Positions 52,390-61,708 of a DNA stretch of 64,000 bases are shown here, piece by piece; position 1 is the first letter of the stretch; each line of letters opens with the position of its first letter. Source of the stretch: Streptomyces sp. CB02058. GTDB lineage: Bacteria > Actinomycetota > Actinomycetes > Streptomycetales > Streptomycetaceae. A model generated the notes under the pieces. It had not been told where the DNA came from. It saw only the letters and a program-made list of their open reading frames with translations, and did not search any database. The translations under genes were made by a program, and so were the position numbers. The stretch is from NCBI RefSeq assembly GCF_001905505.1, contig NZ_LIPG01000002.1, forward strand, positions 434,001-498,000, given 5' to 3'.

Positions 52390-53763
52390 ATGCCAGCGGC
52401 CGGTTCGGACCTCCACGCGGCCCCGCCCCTCCCGCCCACCGTGCGGATCGGCTACGGGCTCGGCTCCCTCTGCACCGGCACCTTCGCCACCGTGCCGGGC
52501 CTGATCCTGCTCTACTACCTCACCAACGTCCTCGCCGTGCCCGCCGCCGTCGCGGGGGCCGCCGTCTTCCTGCCCAAGGCCTGGGACGTCCTGATCAACC
52601 CCCTGGTCGGCGCGGTCTCCGACCGCAGCCGGCTGCGCGGCGGACCGCGCAGGCCGTTCCTGCTGATCGGCGCCTGCACCCTCCCGCCGCTCTTCGCCCT
52701 CATCTTCGCGGCGCCGCCGCTGAGGGGCGCGGCGGCAGCGGGCTACGTCGCCGCGCTGTTCCTCCTCGCCGCCACCGCGTACGCCGTCTTCCAGGTGCCG
52801 TACGTGACCATGCCCGCCGAGATGACCGAGGACCCGCACGAACGCGGCCGCGTCCTCGGCTGGCGGGTGGGCTTCCTCGGCGTCGCCATCCTGCTGTCCG
52901 GGGCGCTCGCCCCCGCCATCGCGCACGCCGACGGCGACACCCCGGGGAGCTACCGGCTGATGGGTGCCGTGGTCGCCGTCCTGCTCGCCCTCGGCATGTT
53001 CGGGGCGTGGGCCGCCACCCGCCGCGCCCCGCAGGCCGCCCGCAGCGAGGCCGAACCCTCCCTGCGGGCCCAGCTCGCCGCCGCCCGCTCCAGCAGGCCG
53101 TTCCTGCATCTGGCCGGGATGTGGACGCTCCAGGCGCTGGCCATCGGCGTGATGCTCGCCGGGGTCCAGTACTTCGCGACGTACACCCTCGGATCGGCGG
53201 GTGCCGTCACCCCGCTGTTCGCCTGCCTGATCGGCCCGCTCGTCCTCTTCATGCCGCTGTGGAACAGGCTGGCCCGCCGCAGGGGCGTGACGTACGCCCA
53301 GTGGTGCGCGTCCCTGCTCTACATCGCCGGGGCGGTGCTCCTCGCCTTCACCGGGGTCGCGGGCCCCGCCGTCGGCTACGCGGCGGTCGTCCTCGTCGGG
53401 ATCGCCTACGCCGGACTCCAGCTGCTGCCGCTGACGATGCTCGCCGACACCCTGGCCGCCGACGCCGTCGCCACCGGACGGCGCAGGGCCGCCACCTTCA
53501 CCGGGCTGTGGACGGCGGCCGAGACCCTCGCCTTCGCCCTGGGCGCCGGGGTGTTCGCCCTCGTTCTCGCCGTCACCGGCTTCCGCTCCTCCGACGCCGC
53601 GCACCAGGTGGAACAGCCGGCTGCGGCACTGACCGGCATCACCGCCGGGATGAGCGTGCTGCCCGCCGTCGTCGCCGCCGCGAGCCTCCTGCTGCTGCAC
53701 CGCTACCACGCCTCCCCGAGCCCGTCCCGCCCTCTCCAGGAAGAGCCCGTCCGTGCCGACTGA
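52390..53763 (+). CDS. GPH/MFS-family sugar or organic solute transporter
   Basis: This 457-residue protein has about 12 membrane spans and is like the glycoside-pentoside-hexuronide:cation symporters (MFS_2). It shows GYGLGSLCTGTF, then DVLINPLVGAVSDRSRLRGGPRRPFLLIGA (the cytoplasmic loop motif) and PYVTMPAEMTEDPHERGR, then QYFATYTLG and later helices. It would import or export a sugar, or an amine or acid, with a cation. The last 11 bp overlap the decarboxylase gene, so transporter and enzyme are coupled, and the substrate may be related to the decarboxylase substrate or product. That link is inference. Confidence 0.87.
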   Translation: MPAAGSDLHAAPPLPPTVRIGYGLGSLCTGTFATVPGLILLYYLTNVLAVPAAVAGAAVFLPKAWDVLINPLVGAVSDRSRLRGGPRRPFLLIGACTLPPLFALIFAAPPLRGAAAAGYVAALFLLAATAYAVFQVPYVTMPAEMTEDPHERGRVLGWRVGFLGVAILLSGALAPAIAHADGDTPGSYRLMGAVVAVLLALGMFGAWAATRRAPQAARSEAEPSLRAQLAAARSSRPFLHLAGMWTLQALAIGVMLAGVQYFATYTLGSAGAVTPLFACLIGPLVLFMPLWNRLARRRGVTYAQWCASLLYIAGAVLLAFTGVAGPAVGYAAVVLVGIAYAGLQLLPLTMLADTLAADAVATGRRRAATFTGLWTAAETLAFALGAGVFALVLAVTGFRSSDAAHQVEQPAAALTGITAGMSVLPAVVAAASLLLLHRYHASPSPSRPLQEEPVRAD

Positions 53764-55225
53764 TCCCGCCCTGCCCGACGGCCGCCCCGCCGCCGAGGTG
53801 CTCGCCGAACTGCGTGCCCTGCGCGAGGCGGACGCGCCCACCCGGGGCGGCCGCACCTTCGCCTATGTCTACGACGCGGGGCTGGAGGGGCTCGACGAGC
53901 TGGCCGCCGAGGCGTACACCGCCTTCGCGACGGTCAACGGGCTCGACCCCACGGTCTTCCCGAGCGTGGCCCGGCTGGAGAACGACGTGGTCGGCGCCGT
54001 CGCCGCCCTGCTCGGCGCCCCCGGCGCCCAGGGGACGTTCACCAGCGGCGGCACGGAGAGCATCCTGCTCGCCGTCAAGACCGCCCGCGACCACGCCAGG
54101 ACGGTGCGCGGGATCACCGATCCCCAGCTGGTGCTGCCCTCCACCGCCCACGCCGCCTTCCACAAGGCGGCCGCCTATCTGGGGCTCGAGACCGTCGTCG
54201 TGCCCGTCGACCCGGTCACCTTCCGCGCCGACGCCGACGCCATGGCCGCCGCGCTCACCGACCGCACCGCGCTGGTGGTCGCCTCCACGCCCTCGTACGC
54301 CCACGGGGTCGTCGACCCCGTCGCCGAGATCGCCGCCGCCGCCTCCGCACGCGGGGTGCTCTGCCATGTGGACGCCTGCATCGGCGGCTGGATCCTGCCG
54401 TACCTGCGGCGCGCCGGACGGGAGGTGGAGCCCTTCGACCTCTCCGTCCCCGGCGTCACCTCCCTCTCGGTTGACCTGCACAAGTACGCGTACGCCGACA
54501 AGGGCGCCTCCGTGGTCCTCTACCGCGACGCGGAGCTCCGCCGCCACCAGTACTTCGCGCACGCCGGCTGGCCCGGCTACCCCGTGGTCAACCCCACGGT
54601 GCAGGGCACCAAGTCCGGCGGCCTGCTGGCCCAGGCGTGGGCGGTCCTCCAGCACGTCGGCGAGGCGGGCTACACCGCGCTGGCGGGCCGGGTCGCCGAG
54701 GCGTCCGACCGGCTGCTGGCGGGGCTGCGCGCCCTCGACGGCGTACGGGTGCTGGGCGATCCCGCCGCCGGGCTCGTCGCCTTCACCGTCGCCCGGGAGG
54801 AGGACGGCGAGCCCGACCTCGGCCTGCTGCTCCATCTCGCCGACGAGATGCGCGAACTGGGCTGGTACCTCCAGCCGCAGCTCTCCTTCGGCGGCCTCCC
54901 GCCCAACCTCCACCTCACGCTCACCCCCGCGACCGTCGGCCAGGTCGGCGCCCTGCTCGACGACCTCACGGCCGCCCTGGCGAAGGCCCGCGCGCTGGAG
55001 CCGGTCGCCGTGGACCCGGCGCTCGCCGCGTTCGCCGCCGAGCTCGATCCGGACACTCTCGGACCGGACGACGTGGCGGGCGTGCTGGCCTTCGCCGGAC
55101 TCGGCGGGGGCGCCGGGCTCCCGGCCCGGACGGCCCCCGTGCTCGTCCTGCTCGACGCGCTGCCCGGAGCCCTCAAGGAGCGGCTGCTCGCCGAGTTCAT
55201 AGGCTCCGTCTTCCGCGTCCCGTAG
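53753..55225 (+). CDS. PLP-dependent group II decarboxylase / lyase
   Basis: This 490-residue pyridoxal-phosphate enzyme has FTSGGTESILLAVKTARDHAR (97-117), the cofactor-binding Asp207 (LCHVDACIGGWILPYLRR) and Schiff-base Lys244 (LSVDLHKYAYADKG), with the order and spacing of the sphingosine-1-phosphate lyase / glutamate decarboxylase group. The C-terminal 100 residues have a further helical part. Its substrate is unknown (an amino acid or a phosphoamine). It begins with a GTG inside the last codons of the transporter gene (11-bp overlap). Coupling to an MFS transporter is a common arrangement for amine production or breakdown. Confidence 0.86.
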   Translation: MPTDPALPDGRPAAEVLAELRALREADAPTRGGRTFAYVYDAGLEGLDELAAEAYTAFATVNGLDPTVFPSVARLENDVVGAVAALLGAPGAQGTFTSGGTESILLAVKTARDHARTVRGITDPQLVLPSTAHAAFHKAAAYLGLETVVVPVDPVTFRADADAMAAALTDRTALVVASTPSYAHGVVDPVAEIAAAASARGVLCHVDACIGGWILPYLRRAGREVEPFDLSVPGVTSLSVDLHKYAYADKGASVVLYRDAELRRHQYFAHAGWPGYPVVNPTVQGTKSGGLLAQAWAVLQHVGEAGYTALAGRVAEASDRLLAGLRALDGVRVLGDPAAGLVAFTVAREEDGEPDLGLLLHLADEMRELGWYLQPQLSFGGLPPNLHLTLTPATVGQVGALLDDLTAALAKARALEPVAVDPALAAFAAELDPDTLGPDDVAGVLAFAGLGGGAGLPARTAPVLVLLDALPGALKERLLAEFIGSVFRVP

Positions 55226-55293
55226 TCGGCGCGCATGACGGAACGGGACATCAACTGCCTTACGTGAACGGGCTGTTGCAGTCCTGAGGAAGA

Positions 55294-55323
55294 CCGGCCG
55301 CCGCTCTGTCCGGGGGCGGCCGG
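55294..55323. terminator. Hairpin after the decarboxylase gene
   Basis: CCGGCCGCC (55294-55302) pairs with GGCGGCCGG (55315-55323), 68 bp after the stop. It separates the operon from the acylase gene. The stem is only 9 bp. Confidence 0.55.
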
Positions 55324-55379
55324 GCACGGTTACTGTTCCGGCGCCCCCCGCGCCCCCGTTCCTTCCCGAAGAGGTTCCG

Positions 55380-58300
55380 GTGACCCCTGCCCCCGTTCCC
55401 CCGCCGCCACGGCGCCGCGCGAGACTCCGCACCGCGCTGGTCTCCGCGCTCGCCGCGGCGACGCTGCTCGCCCCCCTCGCCACGGCCGTCCCCGCCGAGG
55501 CCGCGGCGGGCGTGGACCCCGTACCGACCGCCGGTGACCCGTGCCTGGGCCAGTGCCAGGACATCCTCCCGGCCGGCCAGAACGGCCACGCGACCCTCGC
55601 GGGAATCCTGCTGCACCAGACCGTCGGCACCCGCCCCAAGCACTCGGCGGACCAGATCGAGCCGTACGACAACCTGCTGCACGACTACTCCGGCCTCACC
55701 GAGGACCAGCTCGCCGCCTACTTCAACGACGCCTCGTTCGGAGTGGCCCCCGGCCAGGTGGAGAGCACGGTGTCACCGCGCTCCGACGTCACCATCACCC
55801 GCGACAAGGCCACAGGCACCCCGCACATCAAGGGCACCACCCGCTCGGGCACGGAGTTCGGCGCCGGATACGCGGCCGGTCAGGACCGGCTGTGGCTGAT
55901 CGACGTACTGCGCCACGTCGGGCGCGGCGAGCTGTCGTCCTTCGCGGGCGGCGCGGCGGGCAACCGCACCCTGGAGCAGAGCCTCTGGGCGGTCGCCCCG
56001 TACACCGAGAACGACCTGAAGGCCCAGCTGGAGCGGGTCCGCGACTCGGGCGCCGAGGGTGCCCAGGCCTACCAGGACATCCAGGACTACGTGTCGGGCA
56101 TCAACGCCTTCATCGACGACACCGTCGGCGCCGCCACCTACCCCGGTGAGTACGAGCTGACCGGCCACGGCTCCTCCATCCAGGACTTCACCGCCACCGA
56201 CGTCGTCGCGATCTCCTCCGTCATCGGCGCCATCTTCGGCGGCGGAGGCGGCGGCGAGGTCGAGAACGCCCTAGCCGAACTCGCCTTCCAGCAGCACTAC
56301 GGGGCCGCCGCCGGCAAGGCCGCGTACAAGGCGTGGCGCGCGCAGACCGACAGCGAGGCCACGACGACCCAGCACGGCGGGACCTACCCGTACGCCAACT
56401 CCCCGGCGTCCCCGGTCGGGGTGGCCGTGCCGGACGGCGGCTCGGTCGCCGCGTTCCAGCACGCGCGCAACGGCACGGGAACGGGCGCCGCGACGGCCTC
56501 CGGGGCCTCCGCCACGAAGGCGTCCGCGACCGGGGCGGCCACCGCCGAGGGCATCCTGCCCGCCGACCTGATCACCGCGAAGAAGGGCATGTCCAACGCC
56601 CTGGTGGTCTCGGGCGAACACACCGCGTCCGGCCACCCCGTGGCCGTCTACGGTCCCCAGACCGGCTACTACGCGCCCCAGTTGCTCATGGTCCAGGAGC
56701 TCGACGGGCCGGGGCTCCGCTCGCGCGGCGCCTCCTTCCCCGGCCTGAGCTTCTACGTCGAGATCGGCCGTGGCCTCGACTACTCCTGGAGCCCCACATC
56801 GGCCAACCAGGACATCACCGACACCTTCGCCGTCGATCTCTGCGAGCCCTCCGGCACCACGCCCACGACCGCGTCGAAGCACTACCTGCTGCGCGGGGTC
56901 TGCACCCCGTTCGAGACGCTGACGAAGAAGAACAGCTGGTCCCCGACGACCGCCGACGCAACCAAGGCCGGGTCCTACGACCTCGTCACCGAACGGACGG
57001 CGTACGGACTGGTCACCCACACGGGCAAGGTCGGCGGCAAGCCGGTCGCCTTCACCGCGCTGCGCTCGACCTACCACCACGACCTCGACTCGGTGATCGG
57101 CTTCCAGCAGTTCAACGACCCGGGGAAGATCACCTCTGCGCAGACCTTCCAGAAGGCCGCGCAGAACATCGGCTACACCTTCAACTGGTTCTACGTGGAC
57201 GCCGACCACACGGCGTACTACAACTCCGGGGCCAACCCCGTCCGCGCCGTGAACACCGACCCCGACAAGCCGATCCTGGCCTCGCCGGCGTACGAGTGGA
57301 AGGACTGGGACCCCGCGCTCAACACCTCGGCCGTCACACCGCCCGCCCAGCACCCGCAGTCCGTGGACCAGGACTACTACATCAGCTGGAACAACAAGCA
57401 GGCGGACGGCTTCGCCTCCGCGTGGGGCAACGGCTCCGTGCACCGCGCCGACATCCTCGACGACCGGGTCTCCGCACTGGTCGAGGCGGGCGGCGTCACC
57501 CGCACCGCGCTGGTCAGGGCCATGGAGGACGCGGCCACCGTCGACCTGCGGGCCGAGCAGGTGCTGCCCACCGTCCTGGACGTCATCGGCTCCGCAGCGG
57601 TGACCGACCCGGCCCTGTCCGCCACCGTGGAGAAGCTGCGCGCCTGGGAGGCGGCCGGCGGCCACCGCAGGGAGACCGCCAAGGGGTCCGGCACCTACGC
57701 GCACGCCGAGGCGATCCGTGTCCTGGACGCCTGGTGGCCGCTGCTGGTGGAGGGCGTGTTCACACCGGGGCTCGGCACGGACCTCTACCAGGCGCTGACC
57801 GCGGTCGCCCCGATCAACGAATCGCCGTCGGGCGGCCAGAACGGCACCGGGTCCACCGGTTCGGGCATCGCGGCGAGCGAGGCGCACAAGGGCTCGTCCT
57901 TCCAGCACGGCTGGTGGGCCTATGTCGACAAGGACCTCAGGTCGGTCCTCGGCCGCAGCGTCGGCAGCCCGCTCAACACGACCTTCTGCGGATCGGGTGC
58001 CCTCGCCGCGTGCAGGCAGGTCCTGCTCTCCACCCTCACCACGGCCGCGGCCACTCCGGCCGCGCAGGTCTACCCGGCGGACAAGTACTGCTCCACCGCG
58101 GGCGCCCAGGTCTGCGCCGACTCGATCGTGCACCGCGCGATGGGCGGCATCACCGTGCCCCGCGTCGCCTGGCAGAACCGGCCGACGTACCAGCAGGTGG
58201 TGGAGTTCCCGGCCCGCCGCACGGACGACCTCGCCAACCTGGCCACCGGGGCGGCCGTCACGGCGTCGGACCACCAGGACGCGGTGGTCGTCTCGTACCC

Positions 58301-58628
58301 GCCGAAGAACGCGATCGACGGCGACCCGTCCACGCGCTGGGCCTCCAAGACGGTGTCCACCGCCTGGATCACGGTCGACCTGCGCTCCTCGCGCCAGGTG
58401 GGCAGGGTCGCGCTGAACTGGTCCGACCAGTACGCCGTCCAGTACCGGATCGAGGTGTCGGCGGACAACGCGAACTGGCGCACCGTGCACACCACGACGG
58501 CGGGACGCGGAGGAGTGGAGAACCGCGCCTTCACCCCGACCACGGCCCGGTACGTGCGGGTCTACGCCACCCAGCGGGGCACGGACAACCGGTACTCGCT
58601 CAACGAGATCGGGGTCCACAGCCGCTGA
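55380..58628 (+). CDS. Secreted penicillin-acylase-family (S45) hydrolase with F5/8 C domain
   Basis: This 1082-residue exported protein has a signal peptide (LVSALAAATLLAPLATAVPAEA). An N-terminal alpha chain contains GTPHIKGTTRSGTEFGAGYAAGQDRLWLIDVLRHVGRGEL, typical of penicillin amidases. A spacer of low complexity (GTGTGAATASGASATKAS) precedes the processing site Gly403-Met404|Ser405 (KGMSNALVVSGEHTASG). Ser405 would be the N-terminal nucleophile. The C-terminus has a discoidin F5/8 type C module (about 940-1080, WITVDLRSSRQVGRVALNW). Related Streptomyces enzymes deacylate beta-lactams, capsaicin or acyl-homoserine lactones. The GTG at 55380 follows AAGAGG. Confidence 0.88.
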   Translation: MTPAPVPPPPRRRARLRTALVSALAAATLLAPLATAVPAEAAAGVDPVPTAGDPCLGQCQDILPAGQNGHATLAGILLHQTVGTRPKHSADQIEPYDNLLHDYSGLTEDQLAAYFNDASFGVAPGQVESTVSPRSDVTITRDKATGTPHIKGTTRSGTEFGAGYAAGQDRLWLIDVLRHVGRGELSSFAGGAAGNRTLEQSLWAVAPYTENDLKAQLERVRDSGAEGAQAYQDIQDYVSGINAFIDDTVGAATYPGEYELTGHGSSIQDFTATDVVAISSVIGAIFGGGGGGEVENALAELAFQQHYGAAAGKAAYKAWRAQTDSEATTTQHGGTYPYANSPASPVGVAVPDGGSVAAFQHARNGTGTGAATASGASATKASATGAATAEGILPADLITAKKGMSNALVVSGEHTASGHPVAVYGPQTGYYAPQLLMVQELDGPGLRSRGASFPGLSFYVEIGRGLDYSWSPTSANQDITDTFAVDLCEPSGTTPTTASKHYLLRGVCTPFETLTKKNSWSPTTADATKAGSYDLVTERTAYGLVTHTGKVGGKPVAFTALRSTYHHDLDSVIGFQQFNDPGKITSAQTFQKAAQNIGYTFNWFYVDADHTAYYNSGANPVRAVNTDPDKPILASPAYEWKDWDPALNTSAVTPPAQHPQSVDQDYYISWNNKQADGFASAWGNGSVHRADILDDRVSALVEAGGVTRTALVRAMEDAATVDLRAEQVLPTVLDVIGSAAVTDPALSATVEKLRAWEAAGGHRRETAKGSGTYAHAEAIRVLDAWWPLLVEGVFTPGLGTDLYQALTAVAPINESPSGGQNGTGSTGSGIAASEAHKGSSFQHGWWAYVDKDLRSVLGRSVGSPLNTTFCGSGALAACRQVLLSTLTTAAATPAAQVYPADKYCSTAGAQVCADSIVHRAMGGITVPRVAWQNRPTYQQVVEFPARRTDDLANLATGAAVTASDHQDAVVVSYPPKNAIDGDPSTRWASKTVSTAWITVDLRSSRQVGRVALNWSDQYAVQYRIEVSADNANWRTVHTTTAGRGGVENRAFTPTTARYVRVYATQRGTDNRYSLNEIGVHSR

Positions 58629-58656
58629 CGGCGGCCCGGCACGCCTCACGGCCATG

Positions 58657-58695
58657 GGAGAACCCCCGCGAGTCACGTCCTCGCGGGGGTTCTCC
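58657..58695. terminator. Bidirectional terminator between acylase gene and sodF
   Basis: GGAGAACCCCCGCGAG (58657-58672) pairs perfectly with CTCGCGGGGGTTCTCC (58680-58695) with a 7-nt loop, between convergent genes. Confidence 0.92.
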
Positions 58696-58758
58696 GTTCA
58701 TCCGCCTGCCGGGTGAAGGTTGAGAAGACGATCACGAGGCAGGACGCTCCGGGGGCCG

Positions 58759-59400
58759 TCAGGGGGCGAGCAGCAGCACGTCCGCGCGCTCCTTGGCGGC
58801 GGCGTAACGCTTCGCCACGTCCTGCCAGTTCACGACCTGCCACATCGCCTCGATGAAGTCCACCTTCTGGTTCTTGTACTGGAGGTAGAAGGCGTGCTCC
58901 CAGGCGTCGAACACCAGGATCGGGACCGAGCCCTGGCCGACGTTGCCCTGGTGGTCGTAGACCTGCTCGACGATCAGCCTGCCGCTGACCGGCTCGTAGG
59001 CGAGGACGCCCCAGCCGGAGCCCTGTGTGGTCGCCGCGGCCTTCGTCAGCTGCGACTTGAAGCCGGCGTACGAGCCGAAGGACTCCGTGATCGCGTCGGC
59101 CAGATCGCCCACACCGTCCGCGGCGAGCGGCTCGCCACCGCCGTCGCCGGTCATGTTGTGCCAGTAGATCGAGTGCAGGATGTGGCCGGACAGATGGAAG
59201 GCGAGGTTCTTCTGGAGGCCGTTGATCGCGCCCCACGCCTCCTTGTCACGGGCCTCTTCCAGCTGCTCCAGGGTGTCGTTCGCACCCTTGACGTACGCGG
59301 CGTGGTGCTTGTCGTGGTGGAGCTCGATGATCTGCGGGTTGATGACCGGTTCGAGCGCCGCGTAGTCGTACGGGAGTTCCGGAAGCGTGTACGTGGCCAT
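58759..59400 (-). CDS. sodF: Iron superoxide dismutase
   Basis: This 213-residue Fe(Mn)-superoxide dismutase converts superoxide to oxygen and hydrogen peroxide. It shows [33 protein letters not shown] with the first metal His28, [17 protein letters not shown] with His76, and [13 protein letters not shown] with the Asp and His ligands. The length fits Streptomyces SodF. In Streptomyces sodF is repressed by the nickel regulator Nur when nickel is plentiful and the nickel enzyme SodN replaces it. A Nur-type operator lies 35-51 bp upstream. The ATG at 59400 follows GGAGGG; the frame to 59451 is open but not needed. Confidence 0.95.
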   Translation of the reverse strand: MATYTLPELPYDYAALEPVINPQIIELHHDKHHAAYVKGANDTLEQLEEARDKEAWGAINGLQKNLAFHLSGHILHSIYWHNMTGDGGGEPLAADGVGDLADAITESFGSYAGFKSQLTKAAATTQGSGWGVLAYEPVSGRLIVEQVYDHQGNVGQGSVPILVFDAWEHAFYLQYKNQKVDFIEAMWQVVNWQDVAKRYAAAKERADVLLLAP

Positions 59401-59434
59401 GGGTTCGAACCCTCCAACTGCTACCTGGTTGTTG

Positions 59435-59451
59435 TTGCAACTCTTTCGCAA
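59435..59451. promoter_or_regulatory. Nur box of sodF
   Basis: TTGCAA-CTCTT-TCGCAA matches the Streptomyces Nur operator pattern tTGCaa-N5-ttGCAA at 11 of 12 core positions. It lies in the region where sodF transcription should start, so nickel-loaded Nur would repress the gene. Confidence 0.75.
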
Positions 59452-59484
59452 TTGCAGGCTAGCAGGAGGAAGGGTCGGAGGTGA

Positions 59485-60669
59485 TCAGCCATAGGTCCTA
59501 CGCCCGATCCTGTGGCGCGTCCGTCCCGTCGGTGCCGATGTCAGCGTCACCGCGACCGACGCGGCTGCCATCACCGTGATCGCCGTCGAGGGCGAGCTGT
59601 GCTGGGCGAGGGCCCCCGCGAGGGTCGCCGTCACGCCCTGGACCGCGAGCATCCCGGAGGCGTGCAGGCCGAGGGCATGTCCCGTCATCGCGTCCGGGGT
59701 CAGCGCCATCAGGCGCTCCTGGAACAGCAGACTCGCCGAGAAGCCGGCGGAGGCGAGGACGGTCAGAAGCAGGGCGAGGGGCAGCGCGGGGCGCAGGGCG
59801 AACAGCAGATAGGGCGTGGCGAGCAGCAGGAGCAGCGGCGTGCCCAGCCGCCCCCGCCACCGCGCCGGCACGAACCGCCCCGTCACCGTGTCCCCGGCCA
59901 GCATCCCGAACGCCGCGCAGGCGAAGAGCGGCCCCGCCCGGTCCGGCAGGTAGGGCACGAACAGCGATTCGCAGCCGACGACCAGCCCGTTGGGCACCCA
60001 GAGCAGGAGGTACACGCGCCGCCGGGGAGCCGAGGACCACAGCAGCGCGTTGGTCCGCCAGGTCTCCGCGACCGACGGCCGGCCGGCCGCCCGGGGCGGA
60101 CGCCGCGCGAGCCCGAACCGGGCGGCGGCGGCCCCGGCGACGTACAGAGCGGCCGCGACGAGCAGCGTCCCGCGCGGGGACGCCACGGCCACCAGGACGC
60201 CTCCGGCCGCGTAGCCGCAGATCTGCGTGGTGCCCGCGCACATGCTCAGCACCGAACGCCCCAGCAGGAAGCCCTCCTTGGGCAGCACCTCGTTGAGGAG
60301 GCCGTACCGTACGCCGCCGATCACCGCGGCGAGGACCCCCTCGCCCAGGACGACGGCGAACACCAGGGGCAGGGGCAGGCCGGGGACGGCGAGCACGGCC
60401 GTCCCCGCGGCGAAGGCGAGGGCCGCCCCGCCCAGCGCCCCGCGCGGTGGGAGCCGGTCGGCGGCCGACATCAGCAGGGTCGCGCCGATCAGCTGCGCCA
60501 GGGAGGAGCCGAACATGGAGAGCGCGGAGAGCAGCGGCGAGCCGGTCCTGGCGAACACGAGCACGCCCAGGGCCAGTTGGCTCGTCGTCGAGGCGGCACC
60601 CTGAAGGGCGCTCGTCGCGAGGAGGGGGCCGAACTGGGGCACACGGAAGACGTCCCGGTAGGTGAGCAT
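59485..60669 (-). CDS. MFS transporter
   Basis: This 394-residue integral membrane protein has about 12 spans. It begins MLTYRDVFRVPQFGPLLATSALQGAASTTSQLALGVLVFARTG and has DRLPPRGALGGAALAF as the first cytoplasmic loop (a degenerate MFS motif A) and LLNEVLPKEGFLLGRSVLSM later, as in multidrug efflux proteins of the EntS/Bcr-like type. The substrate is unknown. It is divergent from an ArsR-like regulator 60 bp away, which is the usual sign of local control. The ATG at 60669 gives the family start and the longer frame to 61584 is antisense to the regulator. Confidence 0.85.
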   Translation of the reverse strand: MLTYRDVFRVPQFGPLLATSALQGAASTTSQLALGVLVFARTGSPLLSALSMFGSSLAQLIGATLLMSAADRLPPRGALGGAALAFAAGTAVLAVPGLPLPLVFAVVLGEGVLAAVIGGVRYGLLNEVLPKEGFLLGRSVLSMCAGTTQICGYAAGGVLVAVASPRGTLLVAAALYVAGAAAARFGLARRPPRAAGRPSVAETWRTNALLWSSAPRRRVYLLLWVPNGLVVGCESLFVPYLPDRAGPLFACAAFGMLAGDTVTGRFVPARWRGRLGTPLLLLLATPYLLFALRPALPLALLLTVLASAGFSASLLFQERLMALTPDAMTGHALGLHASGMLAVQGVTATLAGALAQHSSPSTAITVMAAASVAVTLTSAPTGRTRHRIGRRTYG

Positions 60670-60704
60670 GTCCGGGAGTCTCGGAGGTCCCTCCGCGGGG
60701 CCGT

Positions 60705-60710
60705 TACTCT
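60705..60710 (+). promoter_or_regulatory. -10 box of the ArsR-like gene
   Basis: TACTCT lies 19 bp before the ATG at 60730, with GGAGG between them, in the 60-bp divergent region shared with the MFS gene. Confidence 0.4.
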
Positions 60711-60729
60711 TTCGCGCGGAGGCGAAACC

Positions 60730-61695
60730 ATGGGCTGGTGGCAGGTCGGCGCGGACACCCTGGCCGCCGGGCGCTTCGTCGTCTCGGAGCTGTCCGAGAC
60801 CACGGCGACGCTCCAGGCGCTGGAGTGCGGTGTGCCCGCGCACCCGGCCGAGCGCGCGTGGTTCGACGCCCACCGGCCCGCCTACCGCGCGCGTCTCGCG
60901 GACGACCCGGTCACCGCGCAGCTCGTACGGACCGGTCTGGGCGGCTGGTGGAACGCGGACTTCCTCACCCCCACGCCCACCGGCGGGACCACGTTCGCCC
61001 AGGACCTGGCCCTGGTGCGCGGGACACCGCCCGGCGACGCCCGCGCCGACCTGGAGGTCTCCAGGGGCGGGCCGCTCCCCGCGGCGCTCCACCGTCCCGA
61101 CCTGCCGCAGAAGGCGGCGGACGTGCTGGAGTGGGTGTGGCAGCGCATCGTGCGCCCCGACTGGCCGCGCCGCCGCCGGATCATCGAGGCCGACATCGTG
61201 GCCCGCGCGGGCCGGCTGAGCCAGGGCGGATGGGCCGCCGCGCTGGAGAGCATGAACCCGGGCATGCGCTGGCTGGGCGGCAGCCGGCTCCAGGTCAATC
61301 CGCGCGCCTACCCGCCGCGCGAACTCGACGGCGTACAGCTGGTGTTCGTGCCCGTAACCCCTCGGCAGGGCTGGGTCTCCTGGGACGCGGACGAGCAGCG
61401 CTACGCCATCGTCCACTCCTGCTCGGGGACCCTGTCGGACGCGGACAGGCCCGCCGTCCCCGACAGCCTGGGCAGGCTGCTCGGGTCCGCGCGGGCCGGT
61501 GTCCTCGTGCTGCTCGACCGTCCCAGGAGCACCACGGAACTGGTGGAACTCACCGGCCAGGGCCTGGGATCGGTGGGCCGGCATCTGAAGGTCCTGCTCG
61601 ACGCCGGCCTGGCCGGGCGCCGGAGGGCGGGGCGCTCGGTCCTCTACTTCCGCACGGAGGCGGCCGAGGTGCTCCTGCGCGCCCAGCCGGGCTGA
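60730..61695 (+). CDS. ArsR-like winged-helix regulator with N-terminal DUF5937-type domain
   Basis: This 321-residue protein has a C-terminal winged helix-turn-helix of ArsR type (LLGSARAGVLVLLDRPRSTTELVELTGQGLGSVGRHLKVLLDAGLAGRRRAGRSVLYFRT, about 252-311). The N-terminal 240 residues resemble the uncharacterised DUF5937 domain, which occurs in many actinobacterial regulators next to MFS exporters. No metal-binding Cys pair is evident in the helix, so the signal is probably not a metal. It is divergent from the MFS transporter gene and is the likely repressor of it. GGAGG precedes the ATG. Confidence 0.85.
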   Translation: MGWWQVGADTLAAGRFVVSELSETTATLQALECGVPAHPAERAWFDAHRPAYRARLADDPVTAQLVRTGLGGWWNADFLTPTPTGGTTFAQDLALVRGTPPGDARADLEVSRGGPLPAALHRPDLPQKAADVLEWVWQRIVRPDWPRRRRIIEADIVARAGRLSQGGWAAALESMNPGMRWLGGSRLQVNPRAYPPRELDGVQLVFVPVTPRQGWVSWDADEQRYAIVHSCSGTLSDADRPAVPDSLGRLLGSARAGVLVLLDRPRSTTELVELTGQGLGSVGRHLKVLLDAGLAGRRRAGRSVLYFRTEAAEVLLRAQPG

Positions 61696-61708
61696 GGCGC
61701 GGCTCCGC

